Shown here: in pieces, positions 34,106-45,010 of the stretch
How positions within the stretch are numbered: the first letter of the stretch is position 1
Layout of the letters: each line of letters begins with the position of its first letter
Assembly: GCA_003224055.1 (NCBI GenBank)
Contig: QHYE01000020.1
Location: forward strand, 27,333 to 91,332
Origin: Acidobacteriota bacterium
GTDB lineage: Bacteria > Acidobacteriota > Terriglobia > Acidiferrales > UBA7541
Direction of reading: 5' to 3'
DNA: 64,000 nucleotides
The notes under the pieces: model-generated
Seen by the model: the letters and a program-made list of their open reading frames with translations, nothing else
Database searches by the model: none
Told to the model about the DNA's origin: nothing
Program-made: the position numbers and the translations under genes

Positions 34106-35734
34106 TTAATTGGTTGGATTTCGCGGAAATTTGAAGTAGGGAAGCCGCGCGCCCTGATCCATAATTTGATCCGCGCGGATACTCGCGGGAGCTTCGAAGC
34201 CCGCGGTCCCGCCGTTGGTCACGTAATCGTCCTGGTCCACGCCGTCGCCGCTGACTCCCAATCCGCCGACGAGCACACCATTGCGGAAAAGTCCGGCGCT
34301 CCCCGGAAAAAAAACAATCCCGCTTTTGTTCGCATTTGCAGCGCCGCTCTGAAATCCCTGCGTGCAGGGATTTGCCAAATCCATCGTATACAGATTGAAA
34401 AAAGGCCCAGCGTTCGAACTATCGATTCCCGGCGGATAGAGCGGTTGCGCGCCAAAACTGATGGTCCGGTTCGTCACCGCCGTGCCCATCGGCACGCCGT
34501 TCAGGTCCGCGGCTGTTCGAACGGCACTGTTGAAGTACACCATGTTTCGAGCTTTGGTCGCGGCTACATCAATGCTGAAGACAGTTGAATCTTGCATGCG
34601 CCGCAATCCGATGATGGTTCCATCAAGATCCGCAACGGCGATCACCATTCGCGTTTTCGAACCGAGCGGCAATCGAATCGCCGCGCGAGCGGTGTTGGCC
34701 GTGGCCTCCGCATTGTTCAGAATTTGCGCCACGTCCGCCGCGCTCAAACCTCCCAGAGGCCCCGCCGCCGGCGGGATCAGGTCGCCTTCCGGCGGCTGCC
34801 CCTGGCTGTTCGCGGGCGCCACCAAAAAACTCCCCGCGCCGGCAACCGGTCCGGCGGAAAAGCCGGCAGGGAGCGAAGTTTGATCCACAAATGGAAGTGC
34901 GATTCCTGCGATAAAAACCACTCCGGGCGCTGCGGGCGTCGGACCAAAATTGTCGCCCGCTGCGCCGCGTTGAGTGGTGGCGCCGGCGAGTGCTGCGAAT
35001 TCCGCGACGTTCGAATTGGTCGAGGAAGTCACCACACCGATTCCCCCGACGACGACATTTTTGTAAAAAATCGGCACGCCCCCGGGATTTACCGCGGTCG
35101 CGTTCGAATCGGCGGTGTCGGCTTTGCCGGTGAGAATGCCGAGGCCGAATCCGCCGCTCAATGCCAGCGAGGGGGGGATTTTGGTTAGAAAGTTCGGGTC
35201 ATTCACCAGCGTGCAACCGCGATTTGTGTTTTCGATTCCGTAAAGATCCGCGGGCGGCTGATTCATCACGCCGGGCGGAAAATGAATCCCGCTGATGAAG
35301 CGCACCGTGCGGGAAGAGAGCGGCGCCTGATTGTTGCTAAAAAAAGCGCCGGTGCGCGCGAGCGCCACAGCGACGTCGTTTGCATTTTGTGTTTGTCCAA
35401 AATTTCCAATCGAAGCGGCGGGGGCATTTTGCGTTCGAAAGACTCCGAGCACGAATCCCGCGCGATCCACCACGGCGACCACCATATCGGTGTTCACGGA
35501 ATTTACCGCTGCCGTTACGATATTTTGCACGTCAGCCACCTGCAGCGCCTGCACCGCCAGAACTGGCGGCGGCACAGCAGGAGCGCTGCTCCCGCCCCCG
35601 CAGCCGAACAGCAGTAGTGCCTGCGTTCCGGCAATGCCCACGGCCAGGGCCACGCCAAGCGCCAGAGTCTTCTGGCGGCGTCGAAGAGCCTGCCGCGATT
35701 CCAGCGGCTTTCGCAATTTGTGAGTTGTTTCCAT
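34106..35734 (-). CDS. GlcG/HbpS-like protein with two DUF336-type domains
   Basis: This 542-aa protein has an N-terminal membrane segment (LALGVALAVGIAG, then LLLFGCGGGS, a possible lipobox) and two tandem heme-binding-like GlcG/HbpS domains. Copy 1 covers roughly residues 45-290 (VVAVVDRAGFVLGVFRTQ) and copy 2 roughly 325-535 (MVIAVADLDGTIIGLRRMQ). Each ends in a Gly-rich VGGxGV segment. HbpS-type proteins bind haem and act extracellularly in some bacteria; haem binding here is inference. It stands next to, but divergent from, the outer-membrane/cytochrome genes at 35941-42021. Confidence 0.8.
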   Translation of the reverse strand: METTHKLRKPLESRQALRRRQKTLALGVALAVGIAGTQALLLFGCGGGSSAPAVPPPVLAVQALQVADVQNIVTAAVNSVNTDMVVAVVDRAGFVLGVFRTQNAPAASIGNFGQTQNANDVAVALARTGAFFSNNQAPLSSRTVRFISGIHFPPGVMNQPPADLYGIENTNRGCTLVNDPNFLTKIPPSLALSGGFGLGILTGKADTADSNATAVNPGGVPIFYKNVVVGGIGVVTSSTNSNVAEFAALAGATTQRGAAGDNFGPTPAAPGVVFIAGIALPFVDQTSLPAGFSAGPVAGAGSFLVAPANSQGQPPEGDLIPPAAGPLGGLSAADVAQILNNAEATANTARAAIRLPLGSKTRMVIAVADLDGTIIGLRRMQDSTVFSIDVAATKARNMVYFNSAVRTAADLNGVPMGTAVTNRTISFGAQPLYPPGIDSSNAGPFFNLYTMDLANPCTQGFQSGAANANKSGIVFFPGSAGLFRNGVLVGGLGVSGDGVDQDDYVTNGGTAGFEAPASIRADQIMDQGARLPYFKFPRNPTN

Positions 35735-35940
35735 CTCGAGAGTACCTTCGTACGTATCACACTCGTTTGCGGCCCCTCAACGCATTTGCCCCGCGGTTGG
35801 CGCGTACTGGTGAACGTGTGAAGCGTGGTGCTGCGTTATCGAATGTCTCCATGCATCCGGGAAAACTGTTGCTCACCGCTTCTCGATATTGTTAGCTAGT
35901 ACGCGATTCCTTTCTTCATCCATTCGTGCAGGCTGAGCGC

Positions 35941-38181
35941 ATGATTTTTTCCATTTCGCAGCAAGTGCCACGCGCATTTTGCGCGGCTTGCTGCTTCCTG
36001 TTTCTTTGCTCCGCGCTCCCAGGGGCACATTTTCGGAATCAAGCTCCGGCACCAACGCAGGAGGGGGCAAAACAGTCCAGCGTGCAAGGTCCGCCGCTGC
36101 GCATTCCACGCCAGCAGGCGCAGACTACGGCCGCACTCGATGGCCGTGTGCGGGATGCCGGGTCACCCGAGAGTGCGAGGCCGGTGTCCGCAGTGATGCT
36201 CACTTTGCGCAATCTGCAGTCCGGTCAGGTTTTCAGCGGTGTCTCGTCCGGTGAAGGCGTGTTTCGTCTTTTCCCCCTGCCGCCGGGACGGTATGAACTC
36301 CGGGTGGAAGCCAAAGACTATACTCCATTCGTCCTTGCTGACCTCACACTTCAACCGGATGAAGTCGTGACGCTTGAAATTTCTCTCGTGTCTGCGGCAA
36401 CCATCGAGGGGCGCTCCCGCCTGCCGCGTTTACCGGAACTCGGGCCTGCGCTTTCCGCCGAAGCGCAACCGTCCTTCGGCAGCTATCGCGAGTTTCACCA
36501 TCGCCTGGACTCCGATCCCAACTACATCGAAAACATTTCGCCGGACACGCTGCCGCCCGTCGCCGATGTCTACAACAAGGTTCCGAATCGCTGGGCTTTG
36601 GAGCAGCCTGACTATCGCCGCTATTCTCAGAAGGGCGAGTACATCTACACCAAGACGCGCTGGTACGATCCGTTCAATCGCAATCGTTTCAAGGGCGATG
36701 AACCGATCTGGCCGGGATTTCTTGGGCAGCAGACGTTTTTGAATCTTACCGCGTCGTCTGAAACTTTTTTCGATGGCCGGCGCGTTCCTTCTCCAAGCAA
36801 CGTCAGCACCCAACGTCCAGGCAGCTCTGGATTTTTTGGAAAAGGCGAACAGGCTTTTCTCGATCAAACGCTCCGTTTTACGTTTGATTTATTTCACGGC
36901 GATGCGGCGTTCAAGCCCGTGGACTGGCGCGTTCGAATCACTCCCGAGATCAGCCTGAACAATTTGAAGGTGCGAGACCTCGGCATCATCGGGCCGGACG
37001 TACGCAGCGGCACCAACCGCTTTGACACACACGTGGGCCTTCAAGAGGCTTTCGTAGAAGTGAAACTTCACGATCTTGGCCCGAATTACGATTTCATTTC
37101 CGCGCGAGCCGGCATCCAGCAGTTCAACGCCGATTTTCGCGGCTTTCTTTTTGTGGATGAGCAGCCTGCCGTCCGCATCTTTGGAAATTTCCATTCCGGC
37201 CGCATCGAATACAATCTCGCGTATTTCCAATTCCTCGAGAAAAACACGAACAGCGGCCTCAGCACGTTCGAACGCCGCCACCAGCAGGTGCTTCTCGGCA
37301 ACGCCTATTTGCAGGATTTCTTTTTCCCCGGCTACACGGCGGAATTTGTCGCCGCCTGGAATAAGGATGATCCCAGCGTGCATTATGACGACAACGGTTT
37401 TCTGGTCCGCCCTTCGCCGATCGGCAACGTGATCAATCAAAATCCCGGGGCAGGCCCGATTCTTCATGGCATTCGCGTTGGTTACTTCGGCTGGCTCGGC
37501 AGCGGACACATGCGCCGCATCAATCTGACACACGCGTTTTATCAAGCTCTCGGCGAGGACACTTTCAATCCTATTGCGGGCAAGCGCGTCACGGTCAATG
37601 CGCAGATGGCTGCCGCTGAAATCTCCTATGACAAGGATTGGATCCGCTACCGCGTGTCCGCGTTTTACACTTCAGGCGATTCGAATCCGCGCGACTCTCG
37701 CGCCCGCGGGTTCGATTCCATCGTTGATCTTCCGAACTTTGCCGGCGGACTTTTCAGCTTCTGGAATCGTGAAGGCATCCGCTTTCTCGGTTCCGGCGTT
37801 CTTCTGACCACACCCGGAAGCCTCATTCCATCGCTTCGTTCGAGCAAAGAGGAAGGCCAGGCGAATTTCGTGAACCCGGGCATCTTCCTCGCCAACGCCG
37901 GAGCAGATTTCGATATCACTCCCAAATTGCGAGGCTTTGCAAACTTCAATTTTCTCCGGTTCGAACGCACCGAGGCGCTGGAGTTTTTGCTCTTCCAGTC
38001 CCCCATCCGCCACACGATCGGCGAAGACTTCGGCGTCGGCGTGGAATACCGTCCGCCGTTGAGTGAAAACATCATTCTCACCGGCGGGGCTTCCGCGTTG
38101 CAGCCGGGGCAGGGATTCAAAGATATTTACACGGGCCGGACACTTTTTTCGCTTTTCGGTTCCGCGAAGTTTACGTTCTGA
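35941..38181 (+). CDS. Outer-membrane beta-barrel protein with carboxypeptidase-regulatory-like N-domain
   Basis: The 746-aa protein has a signal peptide (residues about 10-32). A carboxypeptidase-regulatory-like beta domain follows (GVFRLFPLPPGRYELRVEA, about residues 75-150), then roughly 550 residues of alternating strands that end in the aromatic C-terminal signature SAKFTF typical of outer-membrane barrels. No TonB box or plug domain is evident. The start is ATG 35941; GTG 35926 is possible. The ten-haem cytochrome gene starts 13 bases after its stop, so the pair is probably one transcript. By analogy with porin-cytochrome conduits it may house or dock the cytochrome. It is not a recognisable MtrB homologue. 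Confidence 0.75.
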   Translation: MIFSISQQVPRAFCAACCFLFLCSALPGAHFRNQAPAPTQEGAKQSSVQGPPLRIPRQQAQTTAALDGRVRDAGSPESARPVSAVMLTLRNLQSGQVFSGVSSGEGVFRLFPLPPGRYELRVEAKDYTPFVLADLTLQPDEVVTLEISLVSAATIEGRSRLPRLPELGPALSAEAQPSFGSYREFHHRLDSDPNYIENISPDTLPPVADVYNKVPNRWALEQPDYRRYSQKGEYIYTKTRWYDPFNRNRFKGDEPIWPGFLGQQTFLNLTASSETFFDGRRVPSPSNVSTQRPGSSGFFGKGEQAFLDQTLRFTFDLFHGDAAFKPVDWRVRITPEISLNNLKVRDLGIIGPDVRSGTNRFDTHVGLQEAFVEVKLHDLGPNYDFISARAGIQQFNADFRGFLFVDEQPAVRIFGNFHSGRIEYNLAYFQFLEKNTNSGLSTFERRHQQVLLGNAYLQDFFFPGYTAEFVAAWNKDDPSVHYDDNGFLVRPSPIGNVINQNPGAGPILHGIRVGYFGWLGSGHMRRINLTHAFYQALGEDTFNPIAGKRVTVNAQMAAAEISYDKDWIRYRVSAFYTSGDSNPRDSRARGFDSIVDLPNFAGGLFSFWNREGIRFLGSGVLLTTPGSLIPSLRSSKEEGQANFVNPGIFLANAGADFDITPKLRGFANFNFLRFERTEALEFLLFQSPIRHTIGEDFGVGVEYRPPLSENIILTGGASALQPGQGFKDIYTGRTLFSLFGSAKFTF

Positions 38182-38193
38182 GGCGCGCAGAGA

Positions 38194-41100
38194 ATGCTCC
38201 CACTCCAAAAACCCGGAACGCCTTCTCTGCGAAATCTCTGCTTCCTCTGCGTCTCTGCGTTATCTTTTCTCTTCGCTCTTCATGGGAGCTCGAATTTGTC
38301 CGCGGGCGCCTCGCAGGAGGCCGCCGCGTTCCACGGCCAGTCCCATGAAGAAGCGGAGCGCAAGTCTTCCGGATGCATCTCCTGCCACACGTCGACCGAT
38401 GAACCCACGATGCACCCGACAAAAGCCGTGCACATCGGCTGCACCGACTGTCACGGCGGGAACGCTTCGATTTCCATTGCGCAGGGTACTGCCACGAATT
38501 CTCCCGAATACAACTCTGCAAAAGAGAAAGCCCACGTTCAGCCAAACGACCCGGTGTTCAAAAATCGCTCGGCGCTTCCCGAGCGCGCGTACACAAAATG
38601 GCTTGCGGAATCCGCGGAGTACGTCAAATTTGTAAACCCTGGGGATCTGCGCGTCGCCGCCGAAACTTGCGGTGCCGCTGGTTGCCACGCCGCTGAAACT
38701 CGAGCGGTGTCTACGAGCATGATGACGCACGCCGGATTCCTATGGGGCGCGGCGCTGTATAACAACGGCAGCTATCCCACGAAGAACTCGCGGTTCGGCG
38801 AAAGTTACGATCGTGACGGGAAGCCGCAATCGATCAGGACTTCTCCGAAGCCAACGACGGAAGAAACTCGCGCCAAAGGAGTCCTTCCCGAGCTCGATCC
38901 ACTCTTGCGCTGGGAAACTTCGCAACCCGGCAATGTGTTGCGGGTCTTCGAACGAGGCGGGCGCAAGAAAGCGGAGATCGGCAATCCGAATCGCGAAGAA
39001 GAGCCCGGCAAGCCCGACGATAAGCTCAGCGAAAGAGGTTTTGGAACCGAACTGCGCACGGATCCCGTATTTCTTGGCCTGCAGAAGACGCGATTGCTCG
39101 ATCCGATTCTTTCTCTCCCCGGCACGAACGATCATCCCGGCGATTATCGCGCGAGCGGCTGCACCGCGTGCCACGTGATCTACGCGAATGATCGCGATCC
39201 GTCCCATTCAGGTGCCTACTCACAGTTTGGCCATTTGGGCTTCAGCGCTTCCTCCGATCCAACAATTCCAAAAAATGAGGCTGGCCATCCCATCAAACAT
39301 GCCTTCACGCGCTCGATTCCGTCGAGCCAATGCATGATTTGCCACATTCATCCGGGCACGAACATGGTCACGACGTATTTCGGGCTGACCTGGTGGGATA
39401 ACGAGATGGATGGCGACAAAATGTATCCGAAGGAGCAGCGCAATCCCACGGAAGAGCAACGCTACCAATCTTTCGAACGGAACCCGGAAGGCGCGGCGGT
39501 CCGGGGGCTCTGGAACGACGACAAATTCCTGGAGAAAATTGGCAGCCACGAATTCAACAAGGAATTGAAGACCACGCAGTTCGCGGATTTTCATGGGCAC
39601 GGCTGGGTTTTTCGGGCCGTTTTCAACCACGATCGAAAGGGGAACTGGCTGGACAAGGACGGCAAGCAAATCGCATTTGACGATCCCGAGCGCTTCGGCA
39701 AAGCCGTTCATCTTGCGGACATCCATCTTGAAAAGGGCATGCAATGCAACGATTGCCACTTTTCGCAGGACAATCACGGTAACGGAAAAATCTACGGGGA
39801 GCCGCGGGCCGCGATAGAAATTGATTGCGTGGATTGCCACGGCACGATTCGAAAGAAGGCGACGCTGGTCACATCCGGTCCCGCAGCTCCTGAGGGCGGC
39901 CGGTATCTGGATGCGCTGCGGACGCCGTGGGGACTGCGGCGATTCGAATGGCGCGGCGACAAAGTCTTTCAGCGTTCCATGTCGGAAGAAAGCAAGGGAT
40001 GGGAGATCGTTCAGACCGTCGATACGATCACTAGGGGCAATTTGCACTTCAATGCGAAGTCTCTTCGCGCAAAGCTCATCAACAAAGATGGCGTTGTGCC
40101 CGCGTATCCATCGGACGGCGATGCCACGCTGGCGCATGCGAACAGCAGCATGACTTGCTATGCGTGCCACACGTCGTGGACGCCGACGTGCTTTGGCTGC
40201 CATTTGCAAATGACGGCGAACGCGCGCAAACCCATGCTGCACAATGAAGGGCTGCTCACAAAAAACTACACCAGCTACAATTTCCAGGTGCTGCGCGACG
40301 ACACTTATATGCTGGGCGTGGACGGGACGGTGACCGGCCACCGCATCGCACCTGCGCGTTCGTCGTGCGCGGTGCTGGTCAGCTCGCAAAATGCGAATCG
40401 CGAATGGCTGTACTACACACAGCAGACGATTTCGGCGCCGGGTTTTTCCGGGCAGGCATTTTCCACGTTTGTTCCGCACACGGTGCGCGCGAAGGAGACC
40501 AAGGAGTGCAGCGATTGCCATGTCTCCGCGCAGAACGACAACAATGCCTGGATGGCGCAGTTGCTGCTGCAGGGAACGAATTTCATGAACTTCATGGGCC
40601 GGTACGTTTATGTCGCCACGGGCAAAAAGGGGTTCGAAGCCATCGCCGTGGCGGAACACGATGAACCGGAAGCCATTTTCGGGAGCGATCTTCAGCGCAT
40701 CGCGTATCCAGACAATTACAAGAAATTTGTGAGCCGAAAACGAGAGCTCAGCGCAGCTGCGGAGCACACCGGCAACGTGCTCGATATTCAAGCACGCGGC
40801 GAGTACGCCTATGCAGCGAACGGTCCCGGGGGGCTGCGCGTCTACGACATCGCGAATATTGATAACAAAGGTTTCTCCGAGAAGGTCAATACCGCACCGG
40901 TTTCGCCGCTCGGCCAGCGTTTCTTTGCGCCGACGAAAAATGCTCTCGCCGTTGCCTCTCCGACGACATTGGGTGTCGATCCGTTGCGGCAGCAATTGCC
41001 CGAGAATGAAGAGCAGCGGATTCATCTTCTCTATGGCTTTCTTTACGTCGCAGACCAAGAAGAAGGCCTGGTCGTCATTGGCGACCCCAATCTGAAATCG

Positions 41101-42021
41101 AAGAGTCCCGGCGTGGGCACGCTGCTCGACGGCAATCCCGCCAACAATTTCCTGAAGCGCGCTTTGGCCTTCAATCCGGACGGGGTATTAACGGGCGCTC
41201 GCCGGATCACGATCGCGGGCAACTATGCGTACATCCTCACGGAGAAAGCATTGGTGGTCGTGGATCTCGACAATCCACTCGCTCCGCGTGTCACTGCCAG
41301 CATTGGCGCGCCCGCACTCAACGATCCTCGGGGCATCGCAGTGCAATTTCGCTATGCGTTTGTTGTGGATCGCGACGGGCTGAAAGTTCTCGACGTTACC
41401 GATCTTTCGCAACCGAAATTTTTGACCGATGCACGCGTTCCTCTCGAGGATGCTCGCAACGTTTATGCTGCGCGCACATACGCGTATGTTTCAGCGGGCA
41501 GGCAAGGCATGGCGATTATTGACGTCGAAAAGCCCAACGCCCCGAAGCTCGATCAACTTTTCACGGCGGAGGGCCAGCTCAATGACGTCAACGACGTGAA
41601 AATCGGAATGGTGGCCGCAACTGCGTTTGCCTTTGTTGCTGACGGCAAGAACGGCCTTCGGGTTCTGCAGATTCTGTCGCCCTGGGATGACCCCGCGCAT
41701 TTCTCGGGCTTCAGCCCGCGGCCCACGCCCAAACTTATTGCCACTGCGCACACGCGCGGTCCCGCGCTCGGTATTTCGAAAGGGATTGACCGGGACCGTG
41801 CCGTCGATGAATCGGGCAACCAGCTCGCGGTGTTTGGCCGCCGTGGGGCCCGGCCGCTCAACCGCGACGAAATGCGTTCTCTCTACATTCATCTCCGTAC
41901 GGACGAACCGTACTCCGTCACGGATGATGCTGTCGAGCAACCGCGCTCCGCGACGTCATCCGCTATCTCGTTGACTTCCTTTTTCTCCCGTGCCCGAGAT
42001 TGGTTGAATTCCTTCCGATGA
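38194..42021 (+). CDS. Ten-haem cytochrome c with LVIVD-type beta-propeller C-terminus
   Basis: The 1275-aa protein has a signal peptide ([14 protein letters not shown]), then a haem region to about residue 800. That region has nine CxxCH motifs (CISCH, CTDCH, CTACH, CMICH, CNDCH, CVDCH, CYACH, CFGCH, CSDCH) and one unusual CX4CH motif (CGAAGCH). The C-terminal 430 residues contain at least four LVIVD-like repeats ([35 protein letters not shown]), which should form a propeller for surface contacts. It follows the barrel gene by 13 bases and precedes a polysaccharide deacetylase by 11. An envelope or extracellular electron-transfer role is inferred. Confidence 0.88.
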   Translation: MLPLQKPGTPSLRNLCFLCVSALSFLFALHGSSNLSAGASQEAAAFHGQSHEEAERKSSGCISCHTSTDEPTMHPTKAVHIGCTDCHGGNASISIAQGTATNSPEYNSAKEKAHVQPNDPVFKNRSALPERAYTKWLAESAEYVKFVNPGDLRVAAETCGAAGCHAAETRAVSTSMMTHAGFLWGAALYNNGSYPTKNSRFGESYDRDGKPQSIRTSPKPTTEETRAKGVLPELDPLLRWETSQPGNVLRVFERGGRKKAEIGNPNREEEPGKPDDKLSERGFGTELRTDPVFLGLQKTRLLDPILSLPGTNDHPGDYRASGCTACHVIYANDRDPSHSGAYSQFGHLGFSASSDPTIPKNEAGHPIKHAFTRSIPSSQCMICHIHPGTNMVTTYFGLTWWDNEMDGDKMYPKEQRNPTEEQRYQSFERNPEGAAVRGLWNDDKFLEKIGSHEFNKELKTTQFADFHGHGWVFRAVFNHDRKGNWLDKDGKQIAFDDPERFGKAVHLADIHLEKGMQCNDCHFSQDNHGNGKIYGEPRAAIEIDCVDCHGTIRKKATLVTSGPAAPEGGRYLDALRTPWGLRRFEWRGDKVFQRSMSEESKGWEIVQTVDTITRGNLHFNAKSLRAKLINKDGVVPAYPSDGDATLAHANSSMTCYACHTSWTPTCFGCHLQMTANARKPMLHNEGLLTKNYTSYNFQVLRDDTYMLGVDGTVTGHRIAPARSSCAVLVSSQNANREWLYYTQQTISAPGFSGQAFSTFVPHTVRAKETKECSDCHVSAQNDNNAWMAQLLLQGTNFMNFMGRYVYVATGKKGFEAIAVAEHDEPEAIFGSDLQRIAYPDNYKKFVSRKRELSAAAEHTGNVLDIQARGEYAYAANGPGGLRVYDIANIDNKGFSEKVNTAPVSPLGQRFFAPTKNALAVASPTTLGVDPLRQQLPENEEQRIHLLYGFLYVADQEEGLVVIGDPNLKSKSPGVGTLLDGNPANNFLKRALAFNPDGVLTGARRITIAGNYAYILTEKALVVVDLDNPLAPRVTASIGAPALNDPRGIAVQFRYAFVVDRDGLKVLDVTDLSQPKFLTDARVPLEDARNVYAARTYAYVSAGRQGMAIIDVEKPNAPKLDQLFTAEGQLNDVNDVKIGMVAATAFAFVADGKNGLRVLQILSPWDDPAHFSGFSPRPTPKLIATAHTRGPALGISKGIDRDRAVDESGNQLAVFGRRGARPLNRDEMRSLYIHLRTDEPYSVTDDAVEQPRSATSSAISLTSFFSRARDWLNSFR

Positions 42022-42031
42022 GGGTATCGTC

Positions 42032-43018
42032 ATGAAACGACGCAAATTTCTTTCCTCTGCTGCAAAGGCCGGGTCGGCTGCAATCTGCTCGCAGATTGTG
42101 CCGCCGGCCGTTCACGCGTTGCTTGCTTCGGGAGGCGCCGCATCAAAAAGTTATCCCAACGATGCCGCCCGCCCGCAAATTGCGCTCACGTTGGACGATC
42201 CTACTCTCAAGCTCGGATCGGTCTTGAAATGGCAGGAAGCCAACACGCGGATTCTGAAAGCGATCGCGGCGAAAGATATTCGGGCGGCGCTTTTTGTTTG
42301 CGGGATGCGCGTGGATGAAGCCGACGGCGCGAAGTTACTTTCCGCCTGGGACGAAGCGGGCCACCTGATCTGTAATCATTCTTACTCGCACAAATTCTAT
42401 GGTGAGCAGACCAGTTACGCCGACTTCGCGGTGGATTTTCTGAAAAATGAAAAGGTGATTGCTCCCTATCACAATCGCAAAGCGCTGTTCCGCTATCCGT
42501 ACTTGAAGGAAGGAGACACAGCCGAGAAGCGCGATCGTTTTCGCGCGTTGCTCAAGGAGCGCGGATACCGCGTCGGCCATGTCACCGTTGATGCCTCGGA
42601 CTGGTATGTGAGCCAGCGCCTGGTTGATCGCCTCGGGAAGCAGCCCAACGCTCCCGTGGCGCCGTATCGCGACTACCTCATCGCTCATCTGCTGGATCGC
42701 GCGGGGTTCTATCGTCAACTTGCTCTGGACGTTCTCGAACGCGATATTCGACACACGATCCTGCTGCATTTTAATCCGTTGAACGCCTACGTCCTGCCGG
42801 ATGTGCTTACGGCCTTCGAGAAGGCCGGTTGGCAATGGATTGACGCGTCCCTGGCGTTTGAAGACCCCGTCTTTCGCAATCAGCCGCAGATCGTGCCGGC
42901 AGGGGAGAGCCTGGTTTGGGCGTTGGCGAAGGAAACGGGGCGGTTCAATGCCCGCCTTCGGTATCCGGGGGAGGACGGGGACTTCGAAAGGCCGAAAATG
43001 GACGCCCTGGGGCTGTAA
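42032..43018 (+). CDS. Exported polysaccharide deacetylase-like protein
   Basis: This 328-aa protein has a twin-arginine-like signal (KRRKFLSSAAKAG). The NodB-type domain shows the metal Asp region IALTLDDPT, the His pair in CNHSYSHKF and the RYPYLKEG motif. It probably removes acetyl groups from an envelope or capsule sugar polymer. It begins 11 bases behind the ten-haem cytochrome gene and likely belongs to the same transcript. The link between deacetylation and the cytochrome is unclear. Confidence 0.85.
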   Translation: MKRRKFLSSAAKAGSAAICSQIVPPAVHALLASGGAASKSYPNDAARPQIALTLDDPTLKLGSVLKWQEANTRILKAIAAKDIRAALFVCGMRVDEADGAKLLSAWDEAGHLICNHSYSHKFYGEQTSYADFAVDFLKNEKVIAPYHNRKALFRYPYLKEGDTAEKRDRFRALLKERGYRVGHVTVDASDWYVSQRLVDRLGKQPNAPVAPYRDYLIAHLLDRAGFYRQLALDVLERDIRHTILLHFNPLNAYVLPDVLTAFEKAGWQWIDASLAFEDPVFRNQPQIVPAGESLVWALAKETGRFNARLRYPGEDGDFERPKMDALGL

Positions 43019-43208
43019 TCCGTCCCGTCTGGCGCGAGGGGGGCCAAGGTTGGGGCCCTCAGGATTCCTTACCTCGAAGTTAGTTTCCCTTTTTGTTCGT
43101 CTACAGCTATCCCTTTCCAGGCGCAGGACTTGCGGCATTATGTCCACTATCGGAACACTCAACCCCTTTCCTTTGTGCCTTTTACCACCTTGTCGCATCT
43201 AATTGAGG

Positions 43209-43214
43209 TATAAT
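43209..43214 (+). promoter_or_regulatory. Candidate -10 box (TATAAT)
   Basis: A perfect TATAAT lies about 145 bases before the HAD gene. No good -35 element at 16-18 bp spacing was found, so the call is weak. It would start a transcript containing the structured leader at 43266-43330. Confidence 0.3.
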
Positions 43215-43265
43215 GAGACGTTCACACTTTTAACGCATAGCATCCATTAAAATAATTCGTGAGGG

Positions 43266-43330
43266 ACCCTGAGTGAACAAGGGTATCGTGTAAATGGAGA
43301 GGGTGGAAGGCTTCCCAGGGTAGCCCCACC
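43266..43330 (+). ncRNA. Candidate structured 5' leader of the HAD-phosphatase gene
   Basis: Two hairpins can form: ACCCT/AGGGT (43266-43284) and a two-part stem GGTGG-AA-GGCT pairing with AGCC-CCACC (43302-43330). They lie 28-92 bases before ATG 43358. No U-run follows. I cannot match it to a known riboswitch class. It could be a cis-regulatory RNA or simply stable UTR structure. Confidence 0.3.
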
Positions 43331-43357
43331 AAGAAAGGCAGTAACAGGTACTAGTAC

Positions 43358-44185
43358 ATGACCAAACAATTTCTACTGGCCAGCGATTTCGACCAGACGC
43401 TCAGCTTCAACGACTCGGGAGTCGTTCTTAGCGAGCTCATCGGCTTTAACGGCTTCCACGACAAGGTGAAGGGTCTCGCGGAGATGAACCTCGTCCAGCA
43501 GGGCGCGGAGCTCAGCTACCTCATCCTGCACGACCCGGATTTTCGCCGCGTGCGCCGCGAGCACCTCGTGGACACCGGGAAACGTATTCGCCTGAAGCAC
43601 GACGTTGCGCTCTTTGCACGCGCGCTTGAGAATCTCGCCGATGGCTACAAGTTTCACTTCAACGTGATCTCTGCTGCGCCTCAGGAGATCATCCAGTCGG
43701 CGCTCGAGGGCATCGTTCCGCCGGACCACATCTTCGGCACGCGGTTCCGCTACAACGAAACCACCGGAGAAGTAGATTCCATCATTCGCGCTTCTGCCGG
43801 CTGGGGCAAAATCACCGTGCTCGAGGAACTTCGCGCAAGCCTCGGCATTAGCCACGACCAGATCATCTACATGGGCGACGGCAGTTCGGACTTGCCCGTG
43901 ATGATGCATGTCAACCAGTACGACGGGCTTACGATTGCGGTCTCCGAAGCCAAGTTCATTACGCGTGTGGCCAAGCGAACCGTTCTCAGCGATAACGCCA
44001 TGAGCGTGCTCGTGCCAGTGCTGGAAAAAGTCCTGCGCTGGGACTCTGCGCGCATCCGGCGGCTGTTTGCTTCCTACGGCCTCACTTTGCTCGAGTGGGA
44101 CAAAATGCGCACCGACCGGCTGACCATTCAGGATTCGACCGAGCACGTGTCCGTAGCGGCGGCGCCGCAACTCAACGCTCAGTAA
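43358..44185 (+). CDS. HAD-superfamily phosphatase (phosphoserine-phosphatase-like)
   Basis: This 275-aa protein has HAD motif [11 protein letters not shown] (nucleophile and acid Asp), motif II around [10 protein letters not shown], a Lys in [13 protein letters not shown] and motif [15 protein letters not shown]1-type cap lies between motifs I and II. It hydrolyses a small phosphorylated metabolite; the substrate is unknown. A 5' leader of about 140 bases and a strong terminator after the gene (44205-44234) make it a single-gene unit. Confidence 0.85.
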   Translation: MTKQFLLASDFDQTLSFNDSGVVLSELIGFNGFHDKVKGLAEMNLVQQGAELSYLILHDPDFRRVRREHLVDTGKRIRLKHDVALFARALENLADGYKFHFNVISAAPQEIIQSALEGIVPPDHIFGTRFRYNETTGEVDSIIRASAGWGKITVLEELRASLGISHDQIIYMGDGSSDLPVMMHVNQYDGLTIAVSEAKFITRVAKRTVLSDNAMSVLVPVLEKVLRWDSARIRRLFASYGLTLLEWDKMRTDRLTIQDSTEHVSVAAAPQLNAQ

Positions 44186-44204
44186 ATTCTATTCGTCGAA
44201 GAGG

Positions 44205-44234
44205 GGCGGGCCTTGGCCCGCCTTTTCTTTTTTT
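44205..44234 (+). terminator. Rho-independent terminator
   Basis: A perfect 8-bp GC-rich stem GGCGGGCC-TT-GGCCCGCC is followed by TTTTCTTTTTTT, 20 bases after the HAD gene. Confidence 0.9.
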
Positions 44235-44302
44235 CATTTGTAGCGCCGTACTTCAGCCGGGCATCTTATGTTCTTGCTACACTTCTGCGGTTCGGAGGCT
44301 CT

Positions 44303-44884
44303 ATGTCAAAAAAATCCATTCTGATGATCGTCGGCGATTATGTGGAAGACTACGAAGTGATGGTCCCTTTCCAGGCGCTGCTGATGATCGGCCACACCGT
44401 TCACGCGGTTTGCCCGGGCAAAAAGTCCGGTGAGTTCGTTCGCACCGCTATCCATGATTTCGAAGGCGACCAGACCTACTCCGAAAAGCGCGGACACAAT
44501 TTTGGACTCAACACCACTTTCGACCAAATCAAGGCCGAAGAGTATGACGCCCTCGTCCTTCCAGGTGGACGGGCGCCGGAATACATTCGCCTCAATCCGC
44601 GTGTCATCGAAATCGTTCGCCACTTTTCCAAAGGGAGCAAGCCGATTGCCGCCATCTGTCATGCCGCGCAGATCCTCGCCGCGGCTGGCGTGCTTCAGGG
44701 AAAAAAGTGCAGCGCCTATCCCGCCGTCGGACCCGACGTCACCCAAGCCGGCGGCATCTACGTCAATCTCGCCATGACCGATGCCATCGCCGACGGCAAC
44801 CTCGTCACTGCGCCGGCCTGGCCCGCGCATCCTGCCTGGCTCGCCAAATTTCTTGCCGTTCTCGGCACAAAAATAGAACCGTAA
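44303..44884 (+). CDS. DJ-1/PfpI-family protein
   Basis: This 193-aa protein has the flavodoxin-like DJ-1/PfpI fold. [14 protein letters not shown] supplies the glutamate-side loop, and the nucleophile elbow [16 protein letters not shown] contains the conserved Cys-His pair. Relatives include intracellular peptidases, glyoxalases and deglycases; which activity applies is not clear. ATG 44303 follows CGGAGG; the frame is open upstream across the terminator but without coding signs. The PPi-PFK gene follows 126 bases later. Confidence 0.88.
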   Translation: MSKKSILMIVGDYVEDYEVMVPFQALLMIGHTVHAVCPGKKSGEFVRTAIHDFEGDQTYSEKRGHNFGLNTTFDQIKAEEYDALVLPGGRAPEYIRLNPRVIEIVRHFSKGSKPIAAICHAAQILAAAGVLQGKKCSAYPAVGPDVTQAGGIYVNLAMTDAIADGNLVTAPAWPAHPAWLAKFLAVLGTKIEP

Positions 44885-45010
44885 TTTCCAAAGCCAGCTT
44901 TTTGAATCCATTCGTTCCAAGAAACGAATCCGTGGCTTCGCTCTTTCCTAAAACCGTTCCAGAGTGGATAATTTCTTTTCGGCACCTCACGAAAGGTTGA
45001 ATCTAGACTC

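Noticed and set aside
39220..41058. A 612-codon open frame on the minus strand
   Set aside because: It is antisense to the ten-haem cytochrome and shows no domain or ribosome site.
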